This document shows positions 35,719 through 44,176 of a DNA stretch of 64,000 nucleotides, piece by piece. Where the stretch lies: NCBI RefSeq assembly GCF_029626175.1, contig NZ_JARUBM010000002.1, positions 7,358,501 through 7,422,500 of the forward strand, read 5' to 3'. Every line of letters begins with the position of its first letter. The first letter of the stretch is position 1. The notes beneath the pieces are model-generated. The model was not told the DNA's origin and did not search any database. It saw nothing but the letters and a program-made list of their open reading frames with translations. The translations under genes were made by a program, and so were the position numbers. This DNA is from Micromonospora sp. WMMD1082. Its GTDB lineage: Bacteria > Actinomycetota > Actinomycetes > Mycobacteriales > Micromonosporaceae.

Positions 35719-36735
35719 CTATGCTGCCGGCGCCACGCTGTCCCGGATGACGAGTTCGGTGGCCAACTCCACCCGAGGGCTCTCCACCTTCTCGCCCCTG
35801 GCCAGCCGCAACACCGTACGCGCCGCCAACATCCCCATCTCCGCCAACGGCTGCCGCACCGTCGTCAACGGCGGCGAACACCACCGCACCTCCGGCAGAT
35901 CATCGAACCCCACCACACTGATGTCGTCCGGCACCCGCAACCCCCGCTGCCGCACCGCCTCGTACACCCCCAACGCCATCTGATCACTCGACGCGAAGAT
36001 CGCCGTCGGCGGCTCCGTCAACCCCAACAACCGCACCCCACCGGAGAACCCCGCCTCGTGGTAGAAGTCTCCGGGGCACACGAGATCCTCGTCGAAGGAC
36101 AACCCGGCCGCCTCCAGGGCGGCCCGGTAGCCGTCCATCCGGGCCCGGCTGCACATCAACTGCGGCGGCCCGGCGATGAACCCGATCCGCCGATGCCCCA
36201 AACCGATCAGATACTCCGTCGCCCGCAGGCCGCCCGCCCAGTTGGTGGCGCCGATGGTCACCGCCTCGCCCGGCGGCAGGCCGTCCGCGTCGACGATCAC
36301 CACCGGGATGGTCAACCGGCGCAACTCGGCCTGCAGGGGCGGCGCCACCATCGAGGTCACGAAGATGACGCCCTCGGTGCCGCGCCGGCGCATGCCGTCG
36401 AGCCACTGCTCGGCGGAGGAGGTCCGGCGATGGATCGCGGAGACGACCGTGCCCACCCCCGCAGCATGCGCCACATCCTCCACACCACGAATGATCTCCA
36501 CCGCCCACGGGCTGTCCAGATCGTTGAACACCAGATCCACCAACCCGGAACTCGCCCGCATACTCGGCGGCCGACGCCGGTAACCATGCCGCGTCAGCAA
36601 CTCCTCCACCCGCTCACGGGTCTGCGGAGCCACATCCGAACGACCATTGATCACGCGCGACACCGTCGGCACCGACACCCCGGCGAGGTCCGCTATCGCG
36701 GAGATGGTGACTCTTCGGGTGTCTCTGGCAACCAC
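35719..36735 (-). CDS. LacI-family repressor, paralogue 1
   Basis: A 338-residue LacI-type regulator. Residues 8-60 are the DNA-binding helix-turn-helix and hinge (VTISAIADLAGVSVPTVSRV, INGRSDVAPQTRERVEELL). The rest is a periplasmic-binding-protein-like sugar domain: GLVDLVFNDLDSPWAVEIIR, GVIFVTS, GRRIGFIAGPP-like segment and PTAIFASSDQMALGVYEAV. It is over 80% identical to the neighbour at 36884, with the differences confined to patches around residues 105-155 and 195-220 that face the ligand. It likely represses xylan or related sugar genes nearby. A GAAATTTC site lies about 95 bases upstream of its start. Confidence 0.92.
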   Translation of the reverse strand: MVARDTRRVTISAIADLAGVSVPTVSRVINGRSDVAPQTRERVEELLTRHGYRRRPPSMRASSGLVDLVFNDLDSPWAVEIIRGVEDVAHAAGVGTVVSAIHRRTSSAEQWLDGMRRRGTEGVIFVTSMVAPPLQAELRRLTIPVVIVDADGLPPGEAVTIGATNWAGGLRATEYLIGLGHRRIGFIAGPPQLMCSRARMDGYRAALEAAGLSFDEDLVCPGDFYHEAGFSGGVRLLGLTEPPTAIFASSDQMALGVYEAVRQRGLRVPDDISVVGFDDLPEVRWCSPPLTTVRQPLAEMGMLAARTVLRLARGEKVESPRVELATELVIRDSVAPAA

Positions 36736-36830
36736 GGCACTCCCCTACCCAACCCGTACGGCGACAGCCCGCACGACTACCCGGGGCGGTCGGGACGGGC
36801 AACCGACTGCCAGCCCACACCCTAGTGCCG

Positions 36831-36838
36831 GAAATTTC
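36831..36838 (-). promoter_or_regulatory. GAAATTTC operator-like site upstream of LacI paralogue 1
   Basis: CCGGAAATTTCAC contains the palindrome GAAATTTC at 36831-36838, close to the GAAAnTTTC core of LacI-type xylan regulators in Streptomyces. It sits between the two LacI genes and could give autoregulation. Confidence 0.5.
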
Positions 36839-36883
36839 ACTCGACTATCGGTAGTTGGCGCAGTTCACACCCGGGACTCCTGG

Positions 36884-37903
36884 TCAGGTCGCGGGCGCCG
36901 CCGCGCTGTCCCGGATGACGAGTTCGGTGGCCAACTCCACCCGAGGGCTCTCCACCTTCTCACCCCTGGCCAGCCGCAACACCGTACGCGCCGCCAACAT
37001 CCCCATCTCCGCCAACGGCTGCCGCACCGTCGTCAACGGCGGCGAACACCACCGCACCTCCGGCAGATCATCGAACCCCACCACACTGATGTCGTCCGGC
37101 ACCCGCAACCCCCGCTGCCGCACCGCCTCGTACACCCCCAACGCCATCTGATCACTCGACGCGAAGATCGCCGTCGGCGGCTCCGTCAACCCCAACAACC
37201 GCACCCCACCGGAGAAACCCGCCTCGTGGTAGAAGTTGCCCGCCTGGATCAGCCGGTCGTCGATCGGGATGCCGGCCGTCTCCAGGGCGGCCCGGTAGCC
37301 GTCCATCCGGGCCCGGCTGCACATCAACTGCGGCGGCCCGGCGATGAACCCGATCCGCCGATGCCCCAAACCGATCAGATACTCCGTCGCCCGCAGGCTC
37401 CCCGCCCAGTTGGTGGCGCCGATGGTCGGCGCGTCCTGGGCGGGGACGCCGGCGGGATCGACGATCACCGCGGGGATGTTGAGCCGGCGCAACTCCGCCT
37501 GCTGCGGCGGTTCGAGGGTGGAGGTCACGAAGATGACCCCCTCGGTGGACCGGGTCCGGATGTTGTCGAGCCACTGCTTGGCGGAGGAGGTGCGGCGGTG
37601 AATGGCGGAGACGACCGTGCCCACGCCCGCAGCATGCGCCACATCCTCCACACCACGAATGATCTCCACCGCCCACGGGCTGTCCAGATCGTTGAACACC
37701 AGATCCACCAACCCGGAACTCGCCCGCATACTCGGCGGCCGACGCCGGTAACCATGCCGCGTCAGCAACTCCTCCACCCGCTCACGGGTCTGCGGAGCCA
37801 CATCCGAACGACCATTGATCACGCGCGACACCGTCGGCACCGACACGCCGGCCAAGCGCGCGATGGCCGCGATGGTCACTGTCCGGTTGTCGTTGGCAGC
37901 CAT
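36884..37903 (-). CDS. LacI-family repressor, paralogue 2
   Basis: A 339-residue LacI-type regulator. The helix-turn-helix is VTIAAIARLAGVSVPTVSRV, followed by the same hinge as paralogue 1. The sugar-binding domain differs from paralogue 1 in the loops FVTSTLEPPQQAELRRLNIP, VDPAGVPAQDAPTIGATNWA and GIPIDDRLIQAGNFYHEAGF. It begins at an ATG following a purine-rich site (GAGAGGAGGACCG). It lies 35 bases after the solute-binding protein gene, so they are probably co-transcribed. The likely effector is a xylo-oligosaccharide, judging by the neighbouring enzymes; this is inference. Confidence 0.92.
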   Translation of the reverse strand: MAANDNRTVTIAAIARLAGVSVPTVSRVINGRSDVAPQTRERVEELLTRHGYRRRPPSMRASSGLVDLVFNDLDSPWAVEIIRGVEDVAHAAGVGTVVSAIHRRTSSAKQWLDNIRTRSTEGVIFVTSTLEPPQQAELRRLNIPAVIVDPAGVPAQDAPTIGATNWAGSLRATEYLIGLGHRRIGFIAGPPQLMCSRARMDGYRAALETAGIPIDDRLIQAGNFYHEAGFSGGVRLLGLTEPPTAIFASSDQMALGVYEAVRQRGLRVPDDISVVGFDDLPEVRWCSPPLTTVRQPLAEMGMLAARTVLRLARGEKVESPRVELATELVIRDSAAAPAT

Positions 37904-37938
37904 CGGTCCTCCCTCTCCTCGCCCGTCCCGGACACCCG

Positions 37939-39231
37939 TTACTGCCGCTTCGCGACCCTGGTGATGTCCTTGACGATCTGGGCCGGATCCTTGGTACCGG
38001 CGATCAGCTCGGCGACGCTGTCGTTGATCTGCCCGCCCACCACCGACGGGAACGCCTGGTCGAGGTAGAGCTGGAAGCCGGTCGCGATGCCCAGGTTGGC
38101 GGCCACGACCTGGTTGTTCACGTCCTTGATCCCGCCGGTGGCGGCCTGGTTGGTGGGTAGCACCGCGCCGGTCTGGGCGGCCCTGCGCTGGTTCTTCGCC
38201 TGCAGCAGCGTGCGCAGGAAGTCCGCCGTCGAGGCCGGCGCGTCGCGGCCGACCACGAAGCCGTTGCCGCCGCCGAACGCGTCCGTCGCCGATCCCTTGC
38301 CGCCCTCGACGGCCGGGAAGGGGAAGAAGGCGAGCCGGTCGCCGAGGCCCCTCTTGCTGGTCGAGGAGGACGCCTGCACCGACGGCGCCCACTGGCCCAT
38401 CAGCTCCATGGCCGCGCCCTCGTTACCCATCGTCGCGGCCTGCCCGCCCTCGGCCCCGTACTCCGCCCGGAGGAAGTTCCGCTGGAACGGCTCCATGTCG
38501 AGCAGTTCCCTGAACCGCTCGCCGGCGGCGACGAAGGCCGGGGTGTTGAAGTTCTTGTCCTCGGCCGCGCGCTGCAACTCCTCGAGGCCGCCGATGCGCA
38601 TCGCGAGGTACGCCCAGTAGTAGTGCCCGGGCCACTTGTCCTTGCCGGCGAGCGCGATCGGCACGAGGCCGGCCGCCTTGAGCTTGCCGACGGCCTCCAG
38701 CAACTTGGCCCAGGTGGCCGGCGGCGTCTCGATGCCGGCCTTGGCGAAGTGGTCCCGGTTGTACCAGAAGCCGACCATGCCGATGTCGAACGGAATCCCG
38801 TAGATCCGGTCGTCCACCGTGTACGGCTGCACCGAGGCGGGCAGCAGCTGCCCGATCCACTCCTTGACGTCCTCGGTGATGTCCTTGACGAGGCCGGCCT
38901 CGACCTGCTGCCGCAGCGCGCCGCCGCCCCACGACTGGAACAGGTCCGGCGGCGTCTTCGCCTCGATCGCGCCGTTCAGCCTGGTCTTGAAGGCCTCGAC
39001 CTCCAGCGGCTCCACCGCGATCGTGACGTTACCGTGCGTGTTCTCGTACTGCTTCGCCATGTCTGCCCAGACCCCCAGCATCGGCTCGGCGTCCTGGACG
39101 TGCCACCAGTTGATCTTCTGCGGACCTTCCGAGGCACCGCTTTCCCCATCCCCGCAGGCGCCGAGCAGGAGGGCGCCGGCACCGGCGCCGGCCAGACCCA
39201 GCAGCGACCTGCGGGAGATGTGCGCTGTCAT
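37939..39231 (-). CDS. Sugar ABC-transporter solute-binding lipoprotein
   Basis: A 430-residue exported lipoprotein. The N-terminus has twin arginines (SRRSLLGLAGAGAGALLLGA) and a lipobox LLGAC, which implies Tat export and lipid anchoring outside the membrane. The mature part has the family 1 extracellular binding-protein fold: WWHVQDAEPMLGVWADMAKQ, PPDLFQSWGGGALRQQVEAG, YGIPFDIGMVGFWYNRDHFA and GNEGAAMELMGQWAPSV. It should capture an oligosaccharide, probably xylo-oligosaccharides given its neighbours. No permease genes are adjacent; LacI paralogue 2 follows instead. A shared unlinked permease/ATPase is needed. Confidence 0.9.
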   Translation of the reverse strand: MTAHISRRSLLGLAGAGAGALLLGACGDGESGASEGPQKINWWHVQDAEPMLGVWADMAKQYENTHGNVTIAVEPLEVEAFKTRLNGAIEAKTPPDLFQSWGGGALRQQVEAGLVKDITEDVKEWIGQLLPASVQPYTVDDRIYGIPFDIGMVGFWYNRDHFAKAGIETPPATWAKLLEAVGKLKAAGLVPIALAGKDKWPGHYYWAYLAMRIGGLEELQRAAEDKNFNTPAFVAAGERFRELLDMEPFQRNFLRAEYGAEGGQAATMGNEGAAMELMGQWAPSVQASSSTSKRGLGDRLAFFPFPAVEGGKGSATDAFGGGNGFVVGRDAPASTADFLRTLLQAKNQRRAAQTGAVLPTNQAATGGIKDVNNQVVAANLGIATGFQLYLDQAFPSVVGGQINDSVAELIAGTKDPAQIVKDITRVAKRQ

Positions 39232-39307
39232 GGTTCATCCCTTCGGGAAGGTGAGGGTACGCGGAGAGGGCACCGCCCAAGATCGGCGGTGCTACGGAAT
39301 CGCGGAC

Positions 39308-39318
39308 CGAGACTTTCG
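39308..39318. promoter_or_regulatory. Operator-like site between binding-protein and GH43 genes
   Basis: CGAGACTTTCG differs by one base from the CGAAAnTTTCG form. It lies in the divergent region 39232-39488 between the lipoprotein and GH43 genes, where a LacI repressor could control both. Confidence 0.4.
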
Positions 39319-39488
39319 CTTCGGTTCCGGTATTTTCGATGTGATGGCGGGCACGTTACGACGCCTTTGCGTCGGCGGTCAAGGGGCTGTCGCGAGGGGA
39401 CGTCAGCCGATACCGTGAGCGAATCTTGGGGCATCCGGAGCGCTCTTTTCCGGGAAATCACCGGGATCAGGACCTGAAGGAGTCGAAC

Positions 39489-41111
39489 ATGTCGACCGAG
39501 ATCGCAGACGTGGCCACCGCCCGGTCGATCCGAAACCCCGTGCTCACCGGCTTCCATCCGGACCCGTCCATCCTGCGCGTCGACGACGACTACTACCTCG
39601 CCACCTCGACCTTCGAGTGGTATCCGGGGGTACGGGTACACCACTCGAAGGACCTCGTGCACTGGCGCGCGCTCGGTGGGATCATCACGGAACGCCGCCT
39701 ACTCGATCTGCGCGGTTGCGGCGACTCCAACGGGGTCTGGGCCCCTGACCTCACCTACCACGATGGACTGTTCTACCTTGTCTACAGCGACGTGGCCAGT
39801 TTTGCCAGCGGCTACTGGGACTCGCAAAACTTCCTCACCACCGCGCCGGCCGTGACCGGCCCGTGGTCGGACCCGGTGCGGCTGCACTCGCGTGGCTTCG
39901 ACGCCGCGCTGTTCCACGACGACGACGGCACCACCTGGCTGCTGGGGATGAGCGCCGACTGGCGGCCGGGACGCGACCGCTTCGGCGGCATCGAGATCCA
40001 GCAGTACGATCCGGTCCGGCGGGAACTGGTCGGCAGCCCTCGCATCATCTTCACCGGTACCGAGGTCGGCCTGACCGAAGGGCCGCACCTCTACCGCCAC
40101 GACGGCTGGTACTGGCTCGTCACCGCCGAGGGCGGCACCAGCTGGGAGCACCAGGTCACCGTCGCCCGGTCGCGGGACCTCTTCGGGCCGTACGAGGTCG
40201 ACCCGGCCGGGCCGCTGCTCACCTCCGTCGACCGGCCCGACCTCACCCTGCAGAAGGCCGGCCACGGCAGTCTGGTCCGCACCCAGCACGGCGACTGGTA
40301 CCTCGCCCACCTGGTGGGACGCCCCTACACCCCGCTGGGCAACTGCGTGCTCGGGCGGGAGACCGCGTTGCAGAAGGTCGACTGGTCGCCGGGCGGCTGG
40401 CCCAGCGTCCCCGGCGGCGTCCCCGCCGACGAGATCCCCGCCCCGGAGCTGCCGGCCCACCCGTGGCCCGACGCGCCGGCCACCGACGACTTCGACACCC
40501 CGGAGCTGGCCGCCTGCTGGTCGACCCTGCGCCGCCCGGCGACGGACGACTGGATCGACCTGTGCTCCCGCCCGTCGCACCTGCGCGTCTACGGTGGCCA
40601 GTCCCCCGTCGGCAGACAGACGCCGAGCCTGGTGGCGCGGCGGGTGGGTGCGGCCCACTGCTCGCTGGAGACCGCCGTCGACTTCGACCCGGGCGACCAC
40701 CGGCACCTGGCCGGGATCGCCGGCTACTACAACACCCAGAACTGGCACTACCTCTACCTGACCCGGGCCGACGACGGTCGGGCCGTGCTGGAGCTGCTCA
40801 GCTGCGACAGCGGTCGACGCACCGCGTACCCGCAGTTCACCGTCGACACCGGTGGCGCCCGCCGGGTCGGCCTGCGGGTGACCTTCGACGGCCCGGCGCT
40901 GCGCTTCGCGTACGACCTGGGCGACGGCTGGCAGCAGGTGCCGGTCGAGTTGGACGCCACCATCCTGTCCGACGAGCACGCGGCCCAGATCGTCGACGGT
41001 GAACCGGCCGCCTGGGGCTTCACCGGTTCGTTCCTCGGTTTGTGGGTACAGGATCTCGGCGGCGACGGCCGCTACGCCGACTTCGACCACGCTACCTACC
41101 TCGAACACTGA
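39489..41111 (+). CDS. GH43 glycosidase (beta-xylosidase type)
   Basis: A 540-residue enzyme with no signal peptide, so probably cytoplasmic. The GH43 five-blade propeller spans about 15-310: NPVLTGFHPDPSILRVDDDY gives the general-base Asp, GVWAPDLTYHDGLFYLVYSD the pKa-tuning Asp, and GLTEGPHLYRHDGWYWLVTA the acid Glu. A C-terminal beta-sandwich (about 340-540; AVDFDPGDHRHLAGIAGYYN) completes the XynB/GH43_11 layout. The enzyme would cleave imported xylo-oligosaccharides or arabinosides. The ATG follows GAAGGAG. It is divergent from the binding-protein gene and followed by the GH10 gene. Confidence 0.9.
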   Translation: MSTEIADVATARSIRNPVLTGFHPDPSILRVDDDYYLATSTFEWYPGVRVHHSKDLVHWRALGGIITERRLLDLRGCGDSNGVWAPDLTYHDGLFYLVYSDVASFASGYWDSQNFLTTAPAVTGPWSDPVRLHSRGFDAALFHDDDGTTWLLGMSADWRPGRDRFGGIEIQQYDPVRRELVGSPRIIFTGTEVGLTEGPHLYRHDGWYWLVTAEGGTSWEHQVTVARSRDLFGPYEVDPAGPLLTSVDRPDLTLQKAGHGSLVRTQHGDWYLAHLVGRPYTPLGNCVLGRETALQKVDWSPGGWPSVPGGVPADEIPAPELPAHPWPDAPATDDFDTPELAACWSTLRRPATDDWIDLCSRPSHLRVYGGQSPVGRQTPSLVARRVGAAHCSLETAVDFDPGDHRHLAGIAGYYNTQNWHYLYLTRADDGRAVLELLSCDSGRRTAYPQFTVDTGGARRVGLRVTFDGPALRFAYDLGDGWQQVPVELDATILSDEHAAQIVDGEPAAWGFTGSFLGLWVQDLGGDGRYADFDHATYLEH

Positions 41112-41202
41112 ATCCCCCGCCCGACCGGCGCACACCTGCCGGATCGGGAATCTTCCGATCCCATCCTGGGGCGTCTCCAGCAGGGCACACGGCCTGCTTC
41201 CG

Positions 41203-41280
41203 GAAGTTTTCGTGGTTGACTGCGGCCATCGATGGCCCTAACGTTTCGGCCAAGTTACCGATCGCCATCCGGAAAATTTC
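41203..41280 (+). promoter_or_regulatory. Two LacI-type operator-like sites upstream of the xylanase gene
   Basis: GAAGTTTTC (41203-41211, within CCGGAAGTTTTCG) and GAAAATTTC (41272-41280, within CCGGAAAATTTCGG) share the CCGGAAnnTTTC form. They are about 69 bases apart (roughly 6.5 turns) and lie 140-220 bases before the start of the xylanase gene. The gene-free stretch 41112-41421 holds no other feature. Confidence 0.5.
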
Positions 41281-41421
41281 GGCGCCTTCCGCGACCCCGG
41301 CCCCGCCCCCGAGCCGACGCGTCCGGCACCGGTGCCGATCATCGTTTCATCCTGCTCAGCCCCGGCACCAACCCTGCACCTTGCGATCGACTTACGTCGA
41401 TACATAACGAAGGGAATGCAG

Positions 41422-42615
41422 ATGACGTGGAGACGGTGGATGACCGTTGGCGTGGTCGCCTTCGCGACCGCGGCGGCGTTGAACACGGTGCCGGCCACCG
41501 CCGGTAAGCCGTACGACCCGACCACGCAGAGCCTGGCCAAGCTCGGCCTGCGGCACGGTCTGCAGATCGGCACCGCGGTCGACATGGCCGCCCTCAACGA
41601 TGCCAGCGAACCGCAGTACCGCAAGATCGTCGCGACCGAGTTCTCCTCGGTGACCGCGGAGAACGTGATGAAGTGGGAGAGCCTGGAGCCCACCCGCGGC
41701 AACTACAACTGGGGCCCGGCCGACCAGCTCGTCGACTTCGCCAAGCGCAACAGGCAGAGCGTGCGTGGCCACGTACTGGTGTGGCAGAACCAGCTGCCGA
41801 CCTGGCTGACCAGCGGCGTGGCCGACGGCTCCATCAGCAGGCAGGAGCTGCGTGAGCTGCTGCGCAAGCACATCACCACCGTGGTCAGCCGGTACCAGGG
41901 CAAGATCTCGCAGTGGGATGTGATCAACGAGGCGGTCAGCGACCCGTGGGACAACCCACCCACCCTGCACTACAAGGGGTTCTGGGCCCAGCACCTCGGG
42001 CCCGACTACATCGCCGACGCGTTCCGCTGGGCGCGCGCCGCCGACCCCAAGGCGCTGCTGTTCTACAACGACTACAACATCGAGGCGTTCGGCTCGGGTG
42101 ACCCGGCGGACGACAAGACGCAGTTCGTCTACGACATGGCCAAGCGGCTGCTCGCCCAGCGCGTCCCGATCGACGGCATCGGCAGCCAGGGCCACCTGGG
42201 CACCCAGTACGGCAACTACGACACCCTCCAGGTGGCCGCCGCGCTGAAGAAGTTCGGCGCGCTCGGGCTCGTGACCGCGTTCACCGAGGTCGACGTCCGC
42301 AGCCAGCTGACCGAGGCCGTCCAGGCTGGCGACGAGGCGGAGATCAACCCCCGGTTGCAGGCGTCGGCCGCGAACTTCAGCGTGCTGTTGAAGGCGTGCC
42401 TCGCCGTACGCAGCTGCCTGTCGTACACCGTCTGGGGCTTCAGCGACAAGTACTCCTGGGTACCGAGCTGGTTCAACGACCCGCCCGAGGGCCTGGCCAC
42501 CATCTACGACGAGAACTTCCAGCCCAAGCGGGCGTACTACGAGATCAAGTCCGACCTGATCTTCGCCGGCCCGCCGTACGTCCTGCCGCGCATCGCACCC
42601 AAGCCCCGCCGCTGA
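41422..42615 (+). CDS. Secreted GH10 endo-1,4-beta-xylanase
   Basis: A 397-residue exported xylanase. Residues 1-28 form a signal peptide (MTWRRWMTVGVVAFATAAAL, cleavage near TAG). The GH10 barrel carries TEFSSVTAENVMKWESLEPT, RGHVLVWQNQLPTWL, the acid/base in WDVINEAVSDPW and the nucleophile in LVTAFTEVDVRS, then CLSYTVWGFSDKYSWVPSWF. There is no carbohydrate-binding module. The ATG at 41422 has AAGGGA 6 bases upstream; the ATG at 41416 is too close to that site. It cuts xylan outside the cell and feeds the neighbouring transporter and GH43 enzyme. LacI control is likely. Confidence 0.95.
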   Translation: MTWRRWMTVGVVAFATAAALNTVPATAGKPYDPTTQSLAKLGLRHGLQIGTAVDMAALNDASEPQYRKIVATEFSSVTAENVMKWESLEPTRGNYNWGPADQLVDFAKRNRQSVRGHVLVWQNQLPTWLTSGVADGSISRQELRELLRKHITTVVSRYQGKISQWDVINEAVSDPWDNPPTLHYKGFWAQHLGPDYIADAFRWARAADPKALLFYNDYNIEAFGSGDPADDKTQFVYDMAKRLLAQRVPIDGIGSQGHLGTQYGNYDTLQVAAALKKFGALGLVTAFTEVDVRSQLTEAVQAGDEAEINPRLQASAANFSVLLKACLAVRSCLSYTVWGFSDKYSWVPSWFNDPPEGLATIYDENFQPKRAYYEIKSDLIFAGPPYVLPRIAPKPRR

Positions 42616-42654
42616 CGCTCGTCGCGGCGGGCGGACCACCCACCCACCACCACC

Positions 42655-42690
42655 GGGCCGTGTGGGGCGTCGGCCCGCCCCACACGGCCC
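42655..42690 (+). terminator. Perfect hairpin after the xylanase gene
   Basis: GGGCCGTGTGGGGCG pairs over 15 bases with 42676-42690 around TCGGCC, 39 bases after the xylanase stop codon. It separates the xylanase gene from the deacetylase gene. Confidence 0.8.
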
Positions 42691-42710
42691 ACCACCGGAA
42701 GGTCCGACCG

Positions 42711-43382
42711 ATGTCGTCCACCGCCCAGCCCCTGCGCCTCCCGCATCCCGCCGCGTCCGGGCAGCGCACCGAGCCTCCACCGGTACGCCCCGCCGAGGTG
42801 GTCGGCTCCGACCACGTCGTGTGCCTCACCTTCGACGACGGGCCGCACCCGGTGCACACCCCGCGCCTGCTCGACATCCTGGCGGCCCATCGCGTCCGGG
42901 CGGTCTTCTTCCTCCAGGGCGACCGCGTCATCGAGCACCCCGAGGTGGTACGCCGGATCGCCGCGGCCGGGCACGCGCTGGGCAACCACGGGATGCACCA
43001 CGACAACATGAGCGCCTGGACCGCCGGCCGGATCGCCTCGGACCTGCTGGAAACCAACGCGGTGGTCCGGCACGCGGTGCCGCAGGCCCGCGTCCCCTAC
43101 TTCCGGGCACCGTACGGCGCCTGGGGTCAGACCCCCACCGTGGCGACCGCTCTCGGGATGCGGCCGATGGGTTGGCGGCTGGAGGTGGCCGACTGGGAAC
43201 CACCCGGCACCGACGAGCTGCTGCGTCGCCTCACCGAGGGCGTCGTGCCGGGCGCGGTGGTGCTGTTGCACGACGGCGGCGGGGACCGGAGCCAGACCGT
43301 CGACGCCGTCGACCGGGCGATCCCGGTGCTCCGCGCCAGCGGCTGGCGGTTCACCCTGCCCGACGACCGGCTCGCCAGCTGA
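42711..43382 (+). CDS. Polysaccharide deacetylase (NodB/CE4 family)
   Basis: A 223-residue CE4-type deacetylase. The five-motif pattern is visible: VVCLTFDDGPHPVHTPRLLD (catalytic Asp and metal Asp), LGNHGMHHDNMSAWT (metal His pair, in GNHGMHH form), RVPYFRAPYGAWG (motif 3), DWEPPGTDELL (motif 4) and VVLLHDGGGDR (motif 5). There is no signal peptide or membrane helix, so it may act in the cytoplasm or be exported in another way. Possible substrates are acetylated xylan, chitin or peptidoglycan; the xylan neighbours favour the first, but this is not shown. The ATG follows GGAAGG by 8 bases. Confidence 0.88.
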   Translation: MSSTAQPLRLPHPAASGQRTEPPPVRPAEVVGSDHVVCLTFDDGPHPVHTPRLLDILAAHRVRAVFFLQGDRVIEHPEVVRRIAAAGHALGNHGMHHDNMSAWTAGRIASDLLETNAVVRHAVPQARVPYFRAPYGAWGQTPTVATALGMRPMGWRLEVADWEPPGTDELLRRLTEGVVPGAVVLLHDGGGDRSQTVDAVDRAIPVLRASGWRFTLPDDRLAS

Positions 43383-43398
43383 GACCGCGGGCCGCCGG

Positions 43399-43785
43399 TC
43401 AGCCGGCCTGCGCGATCTGGATCAGGTTGCCGCACGTGTCGTCGAAGACCGCGGTGGTGACCGTGCCCATCTGCAACGGCGCCTGGGTGAACCGTACGCC
43501 CAGGCCGCGCAGTCGTTCGAACTCCGCGGCGACGTCCTCGACGGCGAAGGACGTGTACGGGATGCCGTCGTTGACCAGGGCCTCCTTCCACGGCTTGGCC
43601 GCCGGGTGCTGGTCCGGTTCGAGCAGCAACTCGCAGCCGTCCGGATCGTCGGGCGAGACGACCGTGAGCCAGCGGGCCTCGCCGAGCGGGACCTCGGTCT
43701 TCTTCACGAAGCCCAGCACCTCGGTGTAGAACCGCAGGGCCTCGTCCTGGTCGTGGACCAGAACACTGGTGAGATTGATGCGCAT
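43399..43785 (-). CDS. VOC family protein
   Basis: A 128-residue VOC protein: RINLTSVLVHDQDEALRFYT, LGFVKKTEVPLGEARWLTVV, then GIPYTSFAVEDVAAEFERLR, VRFTQAPLQMGTVTTAVFDD and a final TCGNLIQIAQ. It resembles glyoxalase-like or extradiol-type proteins found next to ArsR regulators in actinomycetes. Its ATG overlaps the stop codon of the ArsR gene by one base (TGATG), so the two are coupled. The substrate is unknown. Confidence 0.88.
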   Translation of the reverse strand: MRINLTSVLVHDQDEALRFYTEVLGFVKKTEVPLGEARWLTVVSPDDPDGCELLLEPDQHPAAKPWKEALVNDGIPYTSFAVEDVAAEFERLRGLGVRFTQAPLQMGTVTTAVFDDTCGNLIQIAQAG

Positions 43786-44111
43786 CAGTTCTCCCTCGTT
43801 CGGCGGTGGCGCCATCGATCGGTAAGGCGTTGCAGGGGTGCGGTGTCGATGTGGTGGAACTTGTAGCGGCCCTCGCGGTGGCTGGTGACCAGGCCGGCCC
43901 TGGCCAGCACCTCCAGGTGCTGGGAGATCGCCTGCCGGGACGAGCCGAGCTGGTACTTCATGGTCAGTCGCGCGCAGATCTCGAACAGCGTCTGGCCGTC
44001 GCGCTCGGCCAGTTCGTCGAGGATCCTCCTCCGGGTCGGGTCGGCCAGGGCCTTGAAGATGTCGCCCTCGCCCTCGCCGACGTCGGGCGGAGGTTCGGCG
44101 TCGTCACCCAC
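43785..44111 (-). CDS. ArsR-family winged-helix regulator
   Basis: A 108-residue dimeric repressor: DIFKALADPTRRRILDELAE, then EICARLTMKYQLGSSRQAIS and QHLEVLARAGLVTSHREGRY, and KFHHIDTAPLQRL. It lacks the cysteine pairs of metal-sensing ArsR proteins, and so is probably of the small-molecule or VOC-associated type. The GTG at 44111 is used because an in-frame start further up would lie inside the operator palindrome. The gene forms an operon with the VOC gene and should repress it, itself and possibly the divergent methyltransferase gene. Confidence 0.88.
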   Translation of the reverse strand: MGDDAEPPPDVGEGEGDIFKALADPTRRRILDELAERDGQTLFEICARLTMKYQLGSSRQAISQHLEVLARAGLVTSHREGRYKFHHIDTAPLQRLTDRWRHRRTREN

Positions 44112-44119
44112 GGCTCGAT

Positions 44120-44145
44120 GATAGGCAAGTAATGACTTGCCTATC
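44120..44145. promoter_or_regulatory. 26-bp ArsR operator palindrome
   Basis: GATAGGCAAGT (44120-44130) and its complement (44135-44145) form perfect 11-base arms around AATG. The site lies 9 bases before the ArsR start and 32 bases before the divergent methyltransferase start, so it can control both. Confidence 0.75.
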
Positions 44146-44176
44146 AAGCCTGGCGGCGTTGGGCTACCGTGCTCGC

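Noticed and set aside
35719..37903. LacI pair as an assembly artefact
   Set aside because: The two genes differ clearly in the ligand region and N-terminal bases, and each has its own upstream region, so a simple duplication error is unlikely.
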